Of a DNA stretch of 64,000 bases, positions 1-9,299 are shown piece by piece. The stretch is taken from contig NZ_WINI01000004.1 in assembly GCF_009497155.1 (NCBI RefSeq), forward strand, positions 1-64,000, in the 5' to 3' direction. Under the pieces are notes generated by a model, which did no database searches, had not been told where the DNA came from, and worked only from the letters and a program-made list of their open reading frames with translations. Made by a program: the position numbers and the translations under genes. Within the stretch, counting starts at the first letter, position 1. Each line of letters opens with the position of its first letter. Source of the DNA: Glaciimonas soli (lineage in GTDB: Bacteria; Pseudomonadota; Gammaproteobacteria; Burkholderiales; Burkholderiaceae_D).

Positions 1-61
1 CGTGGCCGATAGTACCGACGTTTACGTGCGGCTTGGTCCGTTCGAATTTGCCTTTTGCCAT
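1..61 (-). CDS. tuf: Elongation factor Tu, N-terminal start (partial)
   Basis: Only the first 20 codons are in the window. The reverse strand reads MAKGKFERTKPHVNVGTIGH, the invariant start of EF-Tu, the GTPase that delivers aminoacyl-tRNA to the ribosome. An AGGAG ribosome binding site lies about 6 bases before the ATG. The gene is preceded by tRNA-Tyr, tRNA-Gly and tRNA-Thr on the same strand, the usual tufB arrangement in beta- and gammaproteobacteria, so the copy here is probably tufB. The rest lies outside the window. Confidence 0.95.
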   Translation of the reverse strand, partial: MAKGKFERTKPHVNVGTIGH

Positions 62-175
62 TTTGAACTCCTAATGATTTGATAAGAATGCTCAGGCACA
101 CGCCCGACTGCGACTACAGATGAAAAACATTTACTTCTTTTTTGCATCAATCAAGAAATTGACACAGGAATTCTT

Positions 176-250
<75 letters not shown>

Positions 251-278
251 TACGCTTCATTTACGCTAAACACAGAAC

Positions 279-352
279 TGGAGCGGGTGAAGGGAATCGA
301 ACCCTCGTCTTAAGCTTGGAAGGCTTCGGCTCTACCATTGAGCTACACCCGC
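279..352 (-). tRNA. tRNA-Gly (anticodon TCC)
   Basis: This is a 74-nt cloverleaf with encoded CCA. The acceptor GCGGGTG pairs with CACCCGC, and the loop CTTCCAA gives anticodon TCC. The outermost anticodon-stem pair is a G-A mismatch as I align it, but the other arms pair well. It lies between tRNA-Tyr and tRNA-Thr. Confidence 0.96.
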
Positions 353-402
353 GAGATCATTTCCACATTCACTACCACGTTATTTTCACTACTGAATCCA
401 TT

Positions 403-488
403 TGGTGGGGAGGGCTGGATTCGAACCAGCGTACTCTCTCGAGGTCAGATTTACAGTCTGATGCCATTAACCACTCGACCACCTCCCC
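403..488 (-). tRNA. tRNA-Tyr (anticodon GTA)
   Basis: This is an 86-nt class II tRNA with encoded CCA. The acceptor GGGGAGG pairs with CCTCCCC, the anticodon stem-loop contains CTGTAAA (anticodon GTA), and a long variable arm follows. It is the first gene of the tRNA-tuf unit. Confidence 0.97.
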
Positions 489-617
489 GCACGGAACCCA
501 AGACTATAGTGAAAGACTCGTCATTTGTCAATATTTATTAGCAGCTTTACCTAAAATATTTCTTTTAAATAAAACACCATAAAAACTGCGGCGAACCCAA
601 TCACGTTTGGGTCGCGC

Positions 618-647
618 AGTATACTACGAGATTTTTCAAAATCACAA
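618..647 (-). promoter_or_regulatory. Probable sigma-70 promoter of the tRNA-tuf operon
   Basis: On the minus strand, TTGTGA (642-647) and TATACT (618-623) are separated by 18 bp. They are followed by a GC-rich discriminator (GCGCGACC), which is typical of growth-rate-controlled stable-RNA promoters. A hairpin (CCCAA/TTGGG, about 589-617) sits in the leader before tRNA-Tyr. Confidence 0.6.
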
Positions 648-700
648 GTGGAATACAGTAATTTTTACTGTTTTTTTTAACTTTCTATAAAAAGCCTAAG

Positions 701-1771
701 TCAGAAGCGCGTTGCACGTGCGGCTTGTAAAAACCCATCCAAAATTGGGGTGCAATCGAGCAATGCCGGGCCGCTTGCGCGATGAAATTCAGGGTGCCAC
801 TGCAATCCCATGACAAACGGTGCTTTGCGGTAACGAATTGCCTCAATGATGTTGTCATCGCAAGAAATCGCCTCCACCGTTAAATCTCGCCCCAAATCCT
901 TGACGGCCTGATGATGAATGGAATTGACGACCCACTCTTTCTCAGAATGAAACAATCCTGCCAGTGACGATCCTGGCGGAAACTTAACCGCGTGATGCAG
1001 ACGCTCATAATCCTCGTTCACGTGAGTAATTGAGCTTGGAACATCGCTTGCAATATCTTGATATAAGGTGCCGCCTAGTGCCACATTAATTAACTGACAA
1101 CCACGGCAAACTCCTAAAACCGGCTTCCCTGCCTCGATGAATTCGTGCAACAACTCCAATTCATACATATCACGAACCCGATCACCACCCCACTCCGGTC
1201 GGGTCACCGCTTCTGCATAACTTTGAGGCGAGACGTCGGCACCGCCTTGCAGCACAAGGCCATCCAAATGTTTGGCGTAATCACGCAAGCGGATGCTGCT
1301 GGGATGCACCAGACCATTGGTATTGACCGTCGGAATCATGAATACCATCACATCACGCGACATCACCCATTGCGCAATGGATTCCTCCAAATATTGCAAA
1401 GTCCGCCCACGCAATCCCTTCGCCCCCTCTTCCGGGTGAAAAATCCGCGCTGAAATACCAATCTTCAAGGTGCGCTGCATCATGCGGCGCCCGGCCTTAT
1501 CAGACAATGCGCGGAAACGTGCGGCAATCAAATTCCACACCTGCCCCCACGGCGCCTCATCGTTCTTCAAACTGGAAACAGACTGCGCCGGTTGATGATT
1601 TTGATTTTGCGCGGCGGTTTGCGATAAAGGTGTCTGAGTACTCGCAGCGGCGGATGCAGGTTGCGCACCATACGAATCCGAAGCAACCGCAACCGCAGGA
1701 TCAATTGCGTCAGGAGTGACTGAATCAACACCTGCATCAGGTTTAGTATCCATATTTTTTATATCAGCCAT
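701..1771 (-). CDS. Class I glutamine amidotransferase, PuuD-like (peptidase C26) hydrolase
   Basis: Residues about 102-350 form a class I amidotransferase fold. The nucleophile is Cys222 in GVCRGCQ, and the catalytic His326 and Glu328 lie in QWHPEFH. This resembles gamma-glutamyl-GABA hydrolases that act in polyamine breakdown. The first 100 residues are an Ala/Gln/Pro-rich extension absent from typical family members of about 250 aa. An internal start (Met7) is possible but would remove little of it. No puu genes are adjacent, so the substrate is not established. It is transcribed divergently from kefF. Confidence 0.8.
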   Translation of the reverse strand: MADIKNMDTKPDAGVDSVTPDAIDPAVAVASDSYGAQPASAAASTQTPLSQTAAQNQNHQPAQSVSSLKNDEAPWGQVWNLIAARFRALSDKAGRRMMQRTLKIGISARIFHPEEGAKGLRGRTLQYLEESIAQWVMSRDVMVFMIPTVNTNGLVHPSSIRLRDYAKHLDGLVLQGGADVSPQSYAEAVTRPEWGGDRVRDMYELELLHEFIEAGKPVLGVCRGCQLINVALGGTLYQDIASDVPSSITHVNEDYERLHHAVKFPPGSSLAGLFHSEKEWVVNSIHHQAVKDLGRDLTVEAISCDDNIIEAIRYRKAPFVMGLQWHPEFHRASGPALLDCTPILDGFLQAARATRF

Positions 1772-1987
1772 GTTGTCCGAATAGAAAAGAAGAATATAGG
1801 TAGACTACAAGCAACGTAAAAATATCCCCGCCCCATACGTAAAATTGTCCCGATAACAAATTCACCAAAGCTTGTTATCGCTGACAATACAGCGACAAGG
1901 CAATGTGATTCGACACTGCCAAAACGATTTTGCGTCAGTCCGATAACAAAGTATATGCTTAGTACACAGCCAGCAATCGCAACCACT

Positions 1988-2581
1988 ATGAAACCGATAC
2001 CGAATATTTTAGTTTTGTACGCCCACCCGACTCCGCATCATTCGCGCATCAATCAACGCATGGCCGATTCAGTGGCTTCATTGGCGCATGTGCATTTACA
2101 TGACCTATATGAAACTTATCCCGACTTTCATATCGCTGTGCGCCGGGAGCAAAGCTTGGTGGCCGCTGCTGATTTGATTGTGTTTCAACATCCAATTCAG
2201 TGGTACAGCATGCCAGCACTGCTTAAACAATGGGTCGATATGGTGCTCACACCGGGATGGGCATACGGCCCCGATGGCAACGCGTTGCGCGGTAAGGATT
2301 TCTGGTTAGTCGCCACAACTGGCGGCAGTGAAGCGTCTTATCGGGAAGAGGGGCACAATCGGCTACCATTCTCAGTCTTCCTGCCGCCTTATCAACAAAC
2401 GGCACAACTATGTGGCATGCGCTGGCTACCGCCGCACATTTTGCATGGCGCTCATCAAGCAAATGAAGCCGCTTTACTCGCCCACATCGATCTTTATCGC
2501 GAGCGCCTCGCAACTTATCCGCATTGGCCTGAATTGCAGACAATCAACGGCTCTCCCTCATCAACTCACGAAGTCGACTAA
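1988..2581 (+). CDS. kefF: NAD(P)H oxidoreductase, KefF-type regulator of K+ efflux
   Basis: This is a flavodoxin-fold quinone reductase-like protein of 197 aa starting MKPIPNILVLYAHP. The motif HPIQWYSMP followed by LKQWVDMV is characteristic of KefF/KefG ancillary proteins. In the family it binds FMN and is needed for full activity of the glutathione-gated K+/H+ antiporter. The next gene, 4 bp downstream, is kefC, so the two are translationally coupled. I chose the ATG at 1988 because homologues begin just before the first beta strand. An in-frame ATG at 1955 would add 11 residues. Confidence 0.85.
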   Translation: MKPIPNILVLYAHPTPHHSRINQRMADSVASLAHVHLHDLYETYPDFHIAVRREQSLVAAADLIVFQHPIQWYSMPALLKQWVDMVLTPGWAYGPDGNALRGKDFWLVATTGGSEASYREEGHNRLPFSVFLPPYQQTAQLCGMRWLPPHILHGAHQANEAALLAHIDLYRERLATYPHWPELQTINGSPSSTHEVD

Positions 2582-2585
2582 ATTC

Positions 2586-4424
2586 ATGGAACACAATCTT
2601 CTGTTCAACGCATTAGTTTATTTGGGCGCAGCAGTAGCCGTGGTGCCGATTGCAAAACGACTTGGGCTGGGTGCAGTGCTCGGCTATTTACTGGCTGGCA
2701 TGGCGATCGGTCCGTGGGGATTTGGCTTAATCACGGGCGTTGAAGTCATCCTGCATTTTGCTGAATTTGGTGTCGTATTACTGTTGTTTGTGATCGGACT
2801 AGAACTTGATCCTAAGCGTTTATGGTCGTTGCGGCGACCTATCTTTGGCTGGGGCGGCGCCCAAGTAGCCAGCGTCACGCTGGTTTTATTCGGCGCGGCA
2901 ATCGCCTATGGCGCTGATTGGAAAACCGCGCTGATCGCTGCTCTGGGCATGTCCTTGTCTTCCACAGCGATCGTCATGGCAACTCTGGGCGAACGCAAAC
3001 TGACATCCACGTCTGCCGGCACTGCTGGCTTTTCCATTTTGTTGTTTCAGGATATTGCCGCTATTCCGATGATTGCCATCGTGCCTTTTCTCGGCGTAGC
3101 TGTCGCTCATGGCAGTGGTCAAGGCTGGCTGACTGCCGTCAAAGTAATAGTCGTCATTGCCGCCTTGATCATCGGCGGTCGCTATCTGATTCGCCCTTTG
3201 TTACGCATGATGGCGATGACCGGATTGCGAGAAATTTTTACCGCTTTCGCGCTTTTTCTAGTCATCGCCACTGGTTTATTGATGGAATGGGTCGGTATGT
3301 CGATGGCTTTGGGTGCATTTCTGGCCGGCGTGTTGTTAGCCGATTCGGAATATCGTCATGCACTGGAAACCGATTTAGAGCCTTTCAAAGGCTTGTTGCT
3401 AGGTTTGTTTTTTATTGCGGTAGGCATGTCTGTCGATTTCGGCGTTTTCATCACCCATGCGTTGCTGATCGTAGAATTGCTGGCCACTTTTTTGCTGATC
3501 AAAATCTGTGTGCTATACCTGCTCAGCAAAGCGTTCAAGATCCCTCGCGAACAGCAATTCTTGTTCGCAGCGTTGCTATCGCAAGGTGGTGAATTTGCTT
3601 TTGTGGTGTTTGGCGCAGCGGCCACCGCCAAAGTGTTTTCTCATGAAACGGCCTCTATCCTGATCGCTGTGGTTGCCCTGTCAATGGTCACCACACCGTT
3701 TTTACTCATCATCTACGACAAGCTGGTCGCACCTTATTTTGCTGCCGCGCGAAAGCGGCCAGATGACGATATCGATGACAACGATGATCACGTCATCATT
3801 GCAGGCTTTGGCCGCTTCGGCCAAATTATCGGCCGCTTGCTACACGCCAATCGGATCAACTTGACGATACTTGATCATGATCCAGATCAGATAGAACTGC
3901 TACGTCAATTCGGATTCAAAGTTTTTTATGGTGACGCCACCCGTATCGATTTACTGAAGACTGCTGGCGCCGCCAAAGCGCGAATGCTAGTGGTAGCCAT
4001 CGACAATCCAGAAGACAGTGTGCGGCTGATCGCCGCAGCACGCCACGCTTTCCCACAATTGCCAATAGTTGCGCGGGCGCGTAACGTCACACATTATTAT
4101 GATCTGATGGATCTGGGCGTCACCGTAATCGAACGCGAAATGTTCGATTCAGCTTTATATCTGGGCCGACGTGCACTGCAAGAGCTTGGCTTTGGCGCCT
4201 ATCGCGCACGACAGGCCGCGATGAAATTTCGTGCTCACAATATCAAGACCGTACATGAGTTTTATCCGCATCGCGGAGACATGACAAAATTGGTGCCTTT
4301 GGCCAAAAAGGCGCGCGAAGAACTGGCAGAAATGTTTGCACAGGATCGTGTGCTACGTGGCGATACGCCGAATGAAAGTTGGGATGATGATGCGCAAAAC
4401 ATGCACGGACATAGTGAGAAGTAA
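2586..4424 (+). CDS. kefC: Glutathione-regulated potassium efflux antiporter KefB/KefC
   Basis: This is a 612-aa inner-membrane K+/H+ antiporter of the CPA2 family. Residues 1 to about 385 hold 12-13 hydrophobic helices, including the conserved GLELDPKRLW stretch. From about residue 400 there is an RCK/TrkA-N nucleotide-binding domain (IIAGFGRFGQ) that in the family binds glutathione adducts and NAD. Such systems acidify the cytoplasm to protect against electrophiles. The start ATG is 4 bp after the kefF stop. Longer upstream reading in this frame overlaps kefF and lacks family similarity. Assignment to KefB versus KefC is not decided from sequence alone. Confidence 0.88.
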   Translation: MEHNLLFNALVYLGAAVAVVPIAKRLGLGAVLGYLLAGMAIGPWGFGLITGVEVILHFAEFGVVLLLFVIGLELDPKRLWSLRRPIFGWGGAQVASVTLVLFGAAIAYGADWKTALIAALGMSLSSTAIVMATLGERKLTSTSAGTAGFSILLFQDIAAIPMIAIVPFLGVAVAHGSGQGWLTAVKVIVVIAALIIGGRYLIRPLLRMMAMTGLREIFTAFALFLVIATGLLMEWVGMSMALGAFLAGVLLADSEYRHALETDLEPFKGLLLGLFFIAVGMSVDFGVFITHALLIVELLATFLLIKICVLYLLSKAFKIPREQQFLFAALLSQGGEFAFVVFGAAATAKVFSHETASILIAVVALSMVTTPFLLIIYDKLVAPYFAAARKRPDDDIDDNDDHVIIAGFGRFGQIIGRLLHANRINLTILDHDPDQIELLRQFGFKVFYGDATRIDLLKTAGAAKARMLVVAIDNPEDSVRLIAAARHAFPQLPIVARARNVTHYYDLMDLGVTVIEREMFDSALYLGRRALQELGFGAYRARQAAMKFRAHNIKTVHEFYPHRGDMTKLVPLAKKAREELAEMFAQDRVLRGDTPNESWDDDAQNMHGHSEK

Positions 4425-4429
4425 GATAG

Positions 4430-4460
4430 GTGGATGAAGCGTAGCGATACCCATCCCACT
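4430..4460. repeat. Imperfect hairpin repeat between kefC and the DUF2905 gene
   Basis: GGTGGATG and CATCCCAC form an imperfect stem around GAAGCGTAGCGATACC. It sits between two convergent genes and resembles the short extragenic hairpin repeats common in Burkholderiales. It could act as a weak bidirectional terminator. The pairing is imperfect. Confidence 0.3.
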
Positions 4461-4473
4461 ATTTGCGTCCTCC

Positions 4474-4668
4474 TTACAAAAACCGCGCCAGCAAAAATAC
4501 GACCGTCGAAATCAATATAGTGGAAGCAAATGGCAAAGAAAAAACTTTGCCAAATAATTTGAAACGAAAATCGCCCGGCAAACGCCCGATGCCTAGTTTT
4601 TCCAACCACGGTAACGCGCTTGAAAATACAATCACCGCAATAAAAATCACTAACAGCCAGCGTATCAT
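4474..4668 (-). CDS. DUF2905 small membrane protein
   Basis: This 64-aa protein has two hydrophobic helices (residues about 3-22 and 45-63). The central conserved motif GRLPGDFRF is the signature of the DUF2905 family of small inner-membrane proteins with no assigned function. It lies directly upstream of the MidA-like methyltransferase gene on the same strand (end of one to start of the other about 40 bp, order reversed in transcription), so the two could be co-transcribed. Confidence 0.85.
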   Translation of the reverse strand: MIRWLLVIFIAVIVFSSALPWLEKLGIGRLPGDFRFKLFGKVFSLPFASTILISTVVFLLARFL

Positions 4669-4708
4669 CGCGTGCTTTCCGAAAAACGCCGTAAAGAAAA
4701 ATGGGCCA

Positions 4709-5890
4709 TTAAATACCTAAGCGATGGCTACGGTCTTGACGTAAAAAACGTTCTGGCAATGCTGCATTTATGCCGACCACCAGCACCTTGAATAACTCCC
4801 CCATTTCTGCGGGCGATAACAACTTTTGCATCGCATTGGCTTGCGGGAGATAGCGCATTACATTTTCCGGCGGCGTTCGCAGCAATAACTGGGAAATGCC
4901 AGCTTCCAGTAAAAATCCGGCTTGACTGGTATAGCCCAACACATCCAAACCACCGGCCATCGCCGCCTCGGTCATGGCAGTGAAATCAACGTGCGCGGTG
5001 ATATCCTGCAAACCCGGCAAATAAAATGGATCGGGATGCGCGTGATGGCGGTAGTGACACATCAGCGTGCCCTGATCACGCTGCTCTAAATAATATTCAG
5101 CCGCGGGAAAGCCATAATCAAACAAGAATGCCGCGCCACCTGCTCCGCCTTTCAGCATCGCCGCCAAAGAATGCATGAAACCGATTGCAACCGGATGCAC
5201 TTCGGTCAAATAATCAACTGCCAACACATCAGCGTCAGGAATTTGCGCCACCAATGCTGCATCAGCCGGTCGATCAATTGTGGAAAATACGATCTCATCA
5301 CCCACAGATTCATGCAACCCCACGCCGCGCTGCAGCCAGCCATGCTCGCCTTTCAGCACCAATTCAACCGGCATCGCGTCCAACACTTCATTCGCAACCA
5401 CCACGCCTGAAAAAACTGCAGGTAAACTATCTAACCAGCGCACTTGCGGGAATGCGCTTAATTTCTGTTCCTGGCGCGCCCGTAATTCGGCCGACAATTC
5501 AACGATGTAATACGCATCTATTGAACTGCCGATTGTTTGCAATTCCGTCAAGATATCAAAAGCCAGTTGTCCGGTGCCAGCGCCGAATTCCAAAATATTC
5601 GGCGATAATCCATCCTCTGGCGCAGAAATTAATTCTGTTGCCAAATTCGCCAATGTTGCACCAAACAACGGCGTAATCTCTGGCGCGGTTGTAAAATCAC
5701 CGTCTTTTCCTAATTTTGCCGCTCCGCCACTGTAATATCCGAGCCTGGGCGCATATAGCGCCAACTCCATAAAACGTGAAAATGGAATCCAACCTGCATG
5801 AGAGTGAATTTCTTGCGCTATGCGCTGCTTGAGTGCTTGAGACGCAGCCAGGGCGTCTGGATGTGGAATGGGTAATTGCATGCCCGGCAT
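4709..5890 (-). CDS. SAM-dependent methyltransferase, MidA/NDUFAF7 (COG1565) family
   Basis: This is a 393-aa class I methyltransferase. The family signature GDFTTAPEITPLFG lies at about residues 65-80, and the SAM-binding motif LEFGAGTGQLAFD at about 100-112. The mitochondrial homologue NDUFAF7 dimethylates an arginine of complex I. The bacterial target is not known. A start at Met4 (5881) is equally possible. It is transcribed divergently from the folM-like gene. Confidence 0.85.
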   Translation of the reverse strand: MPGMQLPIPHPDALAASQALKQRIAQEIHSHAGWIPFSRFMELALYAPRLGYYSGGAAKLGKDGDFTTAPEITPLFGATLANLATELISAPEDGLSPNILEFGAGTGQLAFDILTELQTIGSSIDAYYIVELSAELRARQEQKLSAFPQVRWLDSLPAVFSGVVVANEVLDAMPVELVLKGEHGWLQRGVGLHESVGDEIVFSTIDRPADAALVAQIPDADVLAVDYLTEVHPVAIGFMHSLAAMLKGGAGGAAFLFDYGFPAAEYYLEQRDQGTLMCHYRHHAHPDPFYLPGLQDITAHVDFTAMTEAAMAGGLDVLGYTSQAGFLLEAGISQLLLRTPPENVMRYLPQANAMQKLLSPAEMGELFKVLVVGINAALPERFLRQDRSHRLGI

Positions 5891-5907
5891 TATAGTGAAA
5901 CTGCGAG

Positions 5908-5934
5908 AAACTGCGGTAAAACTGCCGCAGTTTT
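5908..5934. other. Hairpin in the midA-folM divergent region
   Basis: AAACTGCGG (5908-5916) and CCGCAGTTT form a 9-bp perfect stem with an 8-nt loop, followed by TTTT on the plus strand. It lies between two divergent starts. It may be an operator or a short attenuator-like hairpin in the folM leader. A terminator role would be unexpected here. Confidence 0.4.
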
Positions 5935-5987
5935 AAGAAGCAAGCGCGCTAAAAACAGCAGAGTAGCCACCAATTGAACAAAATACG

Positions 5988-6836
5988 ATGACGCTATCTA
6001 ATCAAATTAAACAAACAAACAAAGTTGCCGAGCTTGCTAAAGTTGCACTAGTCACCGGCGCGGCTCAGCGCATAGGTCGCAGCATTGCGCTAGGACTTGC
6101 CAGGGATGGCTGGGATATCGCTGTGCATTATGGTCACTCTGAAGAGCAAGCATTGGCAACTGTTGCCGATATCACCGCCTTAGGCCGCCGCGCTGTCGCC
6201 CTGCAATGCGATTTAGGTGATGAAGCTGATGTGAAAACATTGCTGCCACGAGCGATTGCTGCACTGGGCTCGGTATCTTGCATTGTGAATAACGCGTCGC
6301 GCTTTGAATATGACAGTGCCTCCGATTTTTCGCAAATCCAGCTTGATCCACATATGCGCGTTAATCTGGCTGCACCGATTTTGCTGGCGCAGGCATTGCA
6401 TGCTGCCACACGGCCCGGCAATCAAGCGTGCGTGATTAATTTACTGGATCAAAAGTTGGCGAATCTGAATCCCGATTTTCTTTCTTACACCTTATCGAAA
6501 GCGGCGTTGCAAGCGGCCACCACGATGTTGGCACAAGCTTTAGCGCCAACGGTGCGGGTAGTCGGTCTTTCACCCGGCATCACGATCGTCTCGCCGCATC
6601 AAAGCGATGTCAATTTTGCCGCTGCCCACAAGATCGCACCATTGGGGCAGTCCAGCGTACCCGACGATATTGCTGCCGCCGCTTGTTATCTGGCCAGCGC
6701 CAGCGGCGTTACCGGCACCACCTTAATCGTCGATGGTGGCCAGCATCTGCTGTCATTGCCACGTGACGTCACGTTTGTCGCCGACTCAACCGCGCAGCCC
6801 AACACGCAAGCCAACCCTACTTCTGAAAATAACTAA
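5988..6836 (+). CDS. SDR oxidoreductase, pteridine reductase / FolM-like
   Basis: This is a 282-aa short-chain dehydrogenase. The N-terminal cofactor motif TGAAQRIG (residues 23-30) has the Arg typical of NADPH-dependent pteridine reductases, and the catalytic pair is Tyr167-x3-Lys171. It ends 4 bp before folB. This linkage, with the pteridine-reductase-like Rossmann motif, supports a role in dihydromonapterin or dihydrofolate reduction like FolM. The exact substrate is an inference. The C-terminus after about residue 265 is a polar tail. Confidence 0.75.
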   Translation: MTLSNQIKQTNKVAELAKVALVTGAAQRIGRSIALGLARDGWDIAVHYGHSEEQALATVADITALGRRAVALQCDLGDEADVKTLLPRAIAALGSVSCIVNNASRFEYDSASDFSQIQLDPHMRVNLAAPILLAQALHAATRPGNQACVINLLDQKLANLNPDFLSYTLSKAALQAATTMLAQALAPTVRVVGLSPGITIVSPHQSDVNFAAAHKIAPLGQSSVPDDIAAAACYLASASGVTGTTLIVDGGQHLLSLPRDVTFVADSTAQPNTQANPTSENN

Positions 6837-6840
6837 CATC

Positions 6841-7239
6841 ATGCTCTCAGCCCTGACCCATCCTCAATTAGCCGATTGTCGCCGCCTGTTTTTAAGTAAT
6901 TACGAGGTGATGATCAATATTGGCGTTTATGAATTCGAAAAAAAGGGTGAACAGCGTGTGTTGATTAATATCGACCTCTACGTACCGCTGGCGTTGACCA
7001 CTCCAAAGCAAGATCAAGAAAGTGAAGTCCTCGATTACAACCTGATGCGCAACACCATCAAAGAACGTATGGCGCAAGGTCACGTGCATCTGCAAGAAAC
7101 CTTATGTGATGACATTGCAGAACGTTTGTTGTCACATCCGTCAGTGCGCGCAGTACGTGTTTCAACCGAAAAACCAGATGCCTACCCTGATTGCGACAGC
7201 GTCGGTGTCGAAGTATTTAGAATCAAGTCATCAGTTTAG
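6841..7239 (+). CDS. folB: Dihydroneopterin aldolase
   Basis: This 132-aa protein has the FolB signature ([20 protein letters not shown]) in its N-terminal third and the DYN catalytic-region motif of the tunnelling fold. It cleaves 7,8-dihydroneopterin to 6-hydroxymethyl-dihydropterin in folate synthesis. The start ATG is 4 bp after the folM-like stop, which indicates an operon. Confidence 0.9.
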   Translation: MLSALTHPQLADCRRLFLSNYEVMINIGVYEFEKKGEQRVLINIDLYVPLALTTPKQDQESEVLDYNLMRNTIKERMAQGHVHLQETLCDDIAERLLSHPSVRAVRVSTEKPDAYPDCDSVGVEVFRIKSSV

Positions 7240-7255
7240 AAAGAGTTTCAGCAAC

Positions 7256-8260
7256 ATGAATATCGTACAAAAAATTTTTGCACCCAACCTGTTGGATTTA
7301 CCAACACCGAGTGCAGCAACCGAGCCAGTCACTATGACAACCACGAATAGTAGTGTGAATAGCGTCAAGCAAATCGAAAAAATTGCTCACGAAAATAACA
7401 AATTACACAAACGCTTGTGTCGTCAGGTCGGACAGGCGATTGGCGATTTCAACATGATCGAAGATGGCGATAAGATCATGGTCTGTTTATCGGGCGGTAA
7501 AGATAGTTATGCTCTGCTCGACATTTTGATGACGCTGCGTGAACGTGCGCCCATCAACTTCGACATCATTGCCGTCAATCTGGACCAAAAACAGCCTAAT
7601 TTCCCGGCTCACATTTTGCCGGAATACCTGACTAAACTCGGCGTTGCTTTTCACATTGAAAATCAGGACACTTACAGCATCGTCAAGCGTGTGATCCCAG
7701 AAGGGAAAACCACTTGCTCGCTATGTTCGCGACTACGCCGCGGCATTTTGTATCGCGTCGCGACGGAACTGGGCGCGACCAAAGTCGCCCTCGGCCATCA
7801 TCGTGACGACATCATGGAAACGTTTTTCCTGAACATGTTCTTTGGCGGAAAACTCAAAAGCATGCCGCCAAAATTACAATCAGATGACGGCAAACAAATC
7901 GTGATCCGACCATTGGCGTATGTTGAAGAAAAGGATCTGACGCGCTATGCAGAGGTCAAACAATTCCCCATCATTCCATGCGATCTATGCGGTAGTCAGG
8001 AAAATCTGCAACGCAAACAAATCAAGGGCATGCTGCGTGAGTGGGAGAAAAAACATCCTGGGCGCGTGGATAATATTTTTGCATCGCTGTCCACTGTCGC
8101 ACCATCACATTTAATGGATCGAAAGCTGTTTGGCTTTACTGATTTAAAAGCCGATGGCGTAGCGGACGCGAACGGCGACATCGCATTTGATGACGAACCG
8201 TGCGCAACACCGACGTCAACTATCCCCAACATCATTCCTTTGCGAACTATGGACGAGTAA
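7256..8260 (+). CDS. ttcA: tRNA 2-thiocytidine(32) synthetase TtcA
   Basis: This is a 334-aa PP-loop ATPase that thiolates cytidine 32 of certain tRNAs using an iron-sulfur cluster. The PP-loop SGGKDS lies at about residue 79, the [10 protein letters not shown] cysteine pair in the middle, and a further conserved Cys in CDLCGSQ. The ATG at 7256 follows an AAAGAG ribosome binding site. Met27 (7334) is an alternative start, and the first 30 residues are not conserved-looking. It lies 16 bp after folB and is followed by a strong terminator. Confidence 0.92.
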   Translation: MNIVQKIFAPNLLDLPTPSAATEPVTMTTTNSSVNSVKQIEKIAHENNKLHKRLCRQVGQAIGDFNMIEDGDKIMVCLSGGKDSYALLDILMTLRERAPINFDIIAVNLDQKQPNFPAHILPEYLTKLGVAFHIENQDTYSIVKRVIPEGKTTCSLCSRLRRGILYRVATELGATKVALGHHRDDIMETFFLNMFFGGKLKSMPPKLQSDDGKQIVIRPLAYVEEKDLTRYAEVKQFPIIPCDLCGSQENLQRKQIKGMLREWEKKHPGRVDNIFASLSTVAPSHLMDRKLFGFTDLKADGVADANGDIAFDDEPCATPTSTIPNIIPLRTMDE

Positions 8261-8261
8261 T

Positions 8262-8291
8262 AAAAAAAAGACGCGAATCGCGTCTTTTTTT
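8262..8291 (+). terminator. Rho-independent terminator after ttcA
   Basis: GACGCG-aat-CGCGTC forms a perfect stem flanked by A8 and T7, so it can work in both directions. It lies just after the ttcA stop codon. Confidence 0.93.
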
Positions 8292-8528
8292 ATAAGAATA
8301 CTTAATCGATAATTTTACGGTATTACCGCAACGATCCCGATTCCCCGATCAAAGACGACACACAGTAAATCAATAACAGGTCCGCTAACACCAACCTGGT
8401 CGTCACCAAAATACAACGGAATAGCCGTCTTTTCGGCAAATTCGCCTCAAGTTGAAAGCAATTGTAAGGCACGTATTCTTTCCGCACGGCATTTGTTTAC
8501 ACTCCTGTGTCCCTTTTTTGGAGTTAAT

Positions 8529-9122
8529 ATGAATCGCCGTTCCTACCGCAATACAGTTTTGGCACTGACTGCTGTGACCGTACTGTCACTCACCGGCTGT
8601 GTGGTCGAGCCTCCGCACCAGCATGTCGAACACGTGCAACCGCGCATAGTTCAAGCCCCGCCTGCACCGCTAGTTGAAATCATTCCTTCTGCACCCTCTC
8701 CTGATGCATATTGGGTTGGCGGACATTGGAAATGGGAAGGCAATCGCTACGTCTGGAACAACGGACATTGGGAACAATCACGTCAAGGTCAGGTATATCA
8801 ACAGTCTTACTGGACCCAAAATGGCGGTGAATTTGTTTTCCATCAAGGTCACTGGGTAAACATACAACCTGCATATAACACCGCACCTATCATCATTAAC
8901 GTCGCACCGCCACCACCAAGAATCGAAATCATCAGCGCCGCACCAAGCCCGAATCATGTCTGGATCGGCGGTTACTGGCGCTGGAATAACAATAATGGCC
9001 GCCACGAATGGGTCAATGGTCATTGGGAACAACGTCGCGATGGTCAATTCTGGGCACCAGGTCATTGGGTCAGAAATGGTAATAGCTGGTCGTTCTCAGG
9101 TGGCTTCTGGCAGCACTATTAA
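8529..9122 (+). CDS. Outer-membrane lipoprotein with WXXGXW repeats
   Basis: This 197-aa protein has a lipoprotein signal peptide ending at the lipobox LTGC (Cys at about residue 24). Its mature part is built of recurring units such as YWVGGHWKWE and WVNGHWEQ, the YXWXXGXW repeat family. Two halves repeat the pattern EIIPSAPSPDAYWVGGHW / EIISAAPSPNHVWIGGYW, which suggests an internal duplication. Function in the family is unknown. The ATG at 8529 is preceded by GGAG. It is flanked by terminators and so is probably monocistronic. Confidence 0.8.
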   Translation: MNRRSYRNTVLALTAVTVLSLTGCVVEPPHQHVEHVQPRIVQAPPAPLVEIIPSAPSPDAYWVGGHWKWEGNRYVWNNGHWEQSRQGQVYQQSYWTQNGGEFVFHQGHWVNIQPAYNTAPIIINVAPPPPRIEIISAAPSPNHVWIGGYWRWNNNNGRHEWVNGHWEQRRDGQFWAPGHWVRNGNSWSFSGGFWQHY

Positions 9123-9155
9123 TCTCTGAAATAACGTGTAGCTTGTTTGACGAGG

Positions 9156-9185
9156 CCGGGAAGCGTTGCGCTTTCCGGTCTTTTT
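9156..9185 (+). terminator. Rho-independent terminator after the WXXGXW lipoprotein gene
   Basis: CCGGGAAGCG-ttg-CGCTTTCCGG forms a near-perfect stem followed by TCTTTTT, 33 bp after the stop codon. Confidence 0.9.
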
Positions 9186-9299
9186 AGCAATTCAAGCGAT
9201 ACATATTGCATTCACCGGCACTTCCTCTTGAGACATATCGTCAATTCAGGTCGCGTGCTAAAATTTTGACCTTCCCTCTTATTCGTAAAGTCTGCTCTT

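Noticed and set aside
1759-1986. 75-codon hydrophobic minus-strand ORF between the amidotransferase and kefF
   Set aside because: It has a GTG start overlapping the kefF start and ends inside the amidotransferase start, with no ribosome binding site or family. The hydrophobicity follows from the AT-rich promoter sequence.
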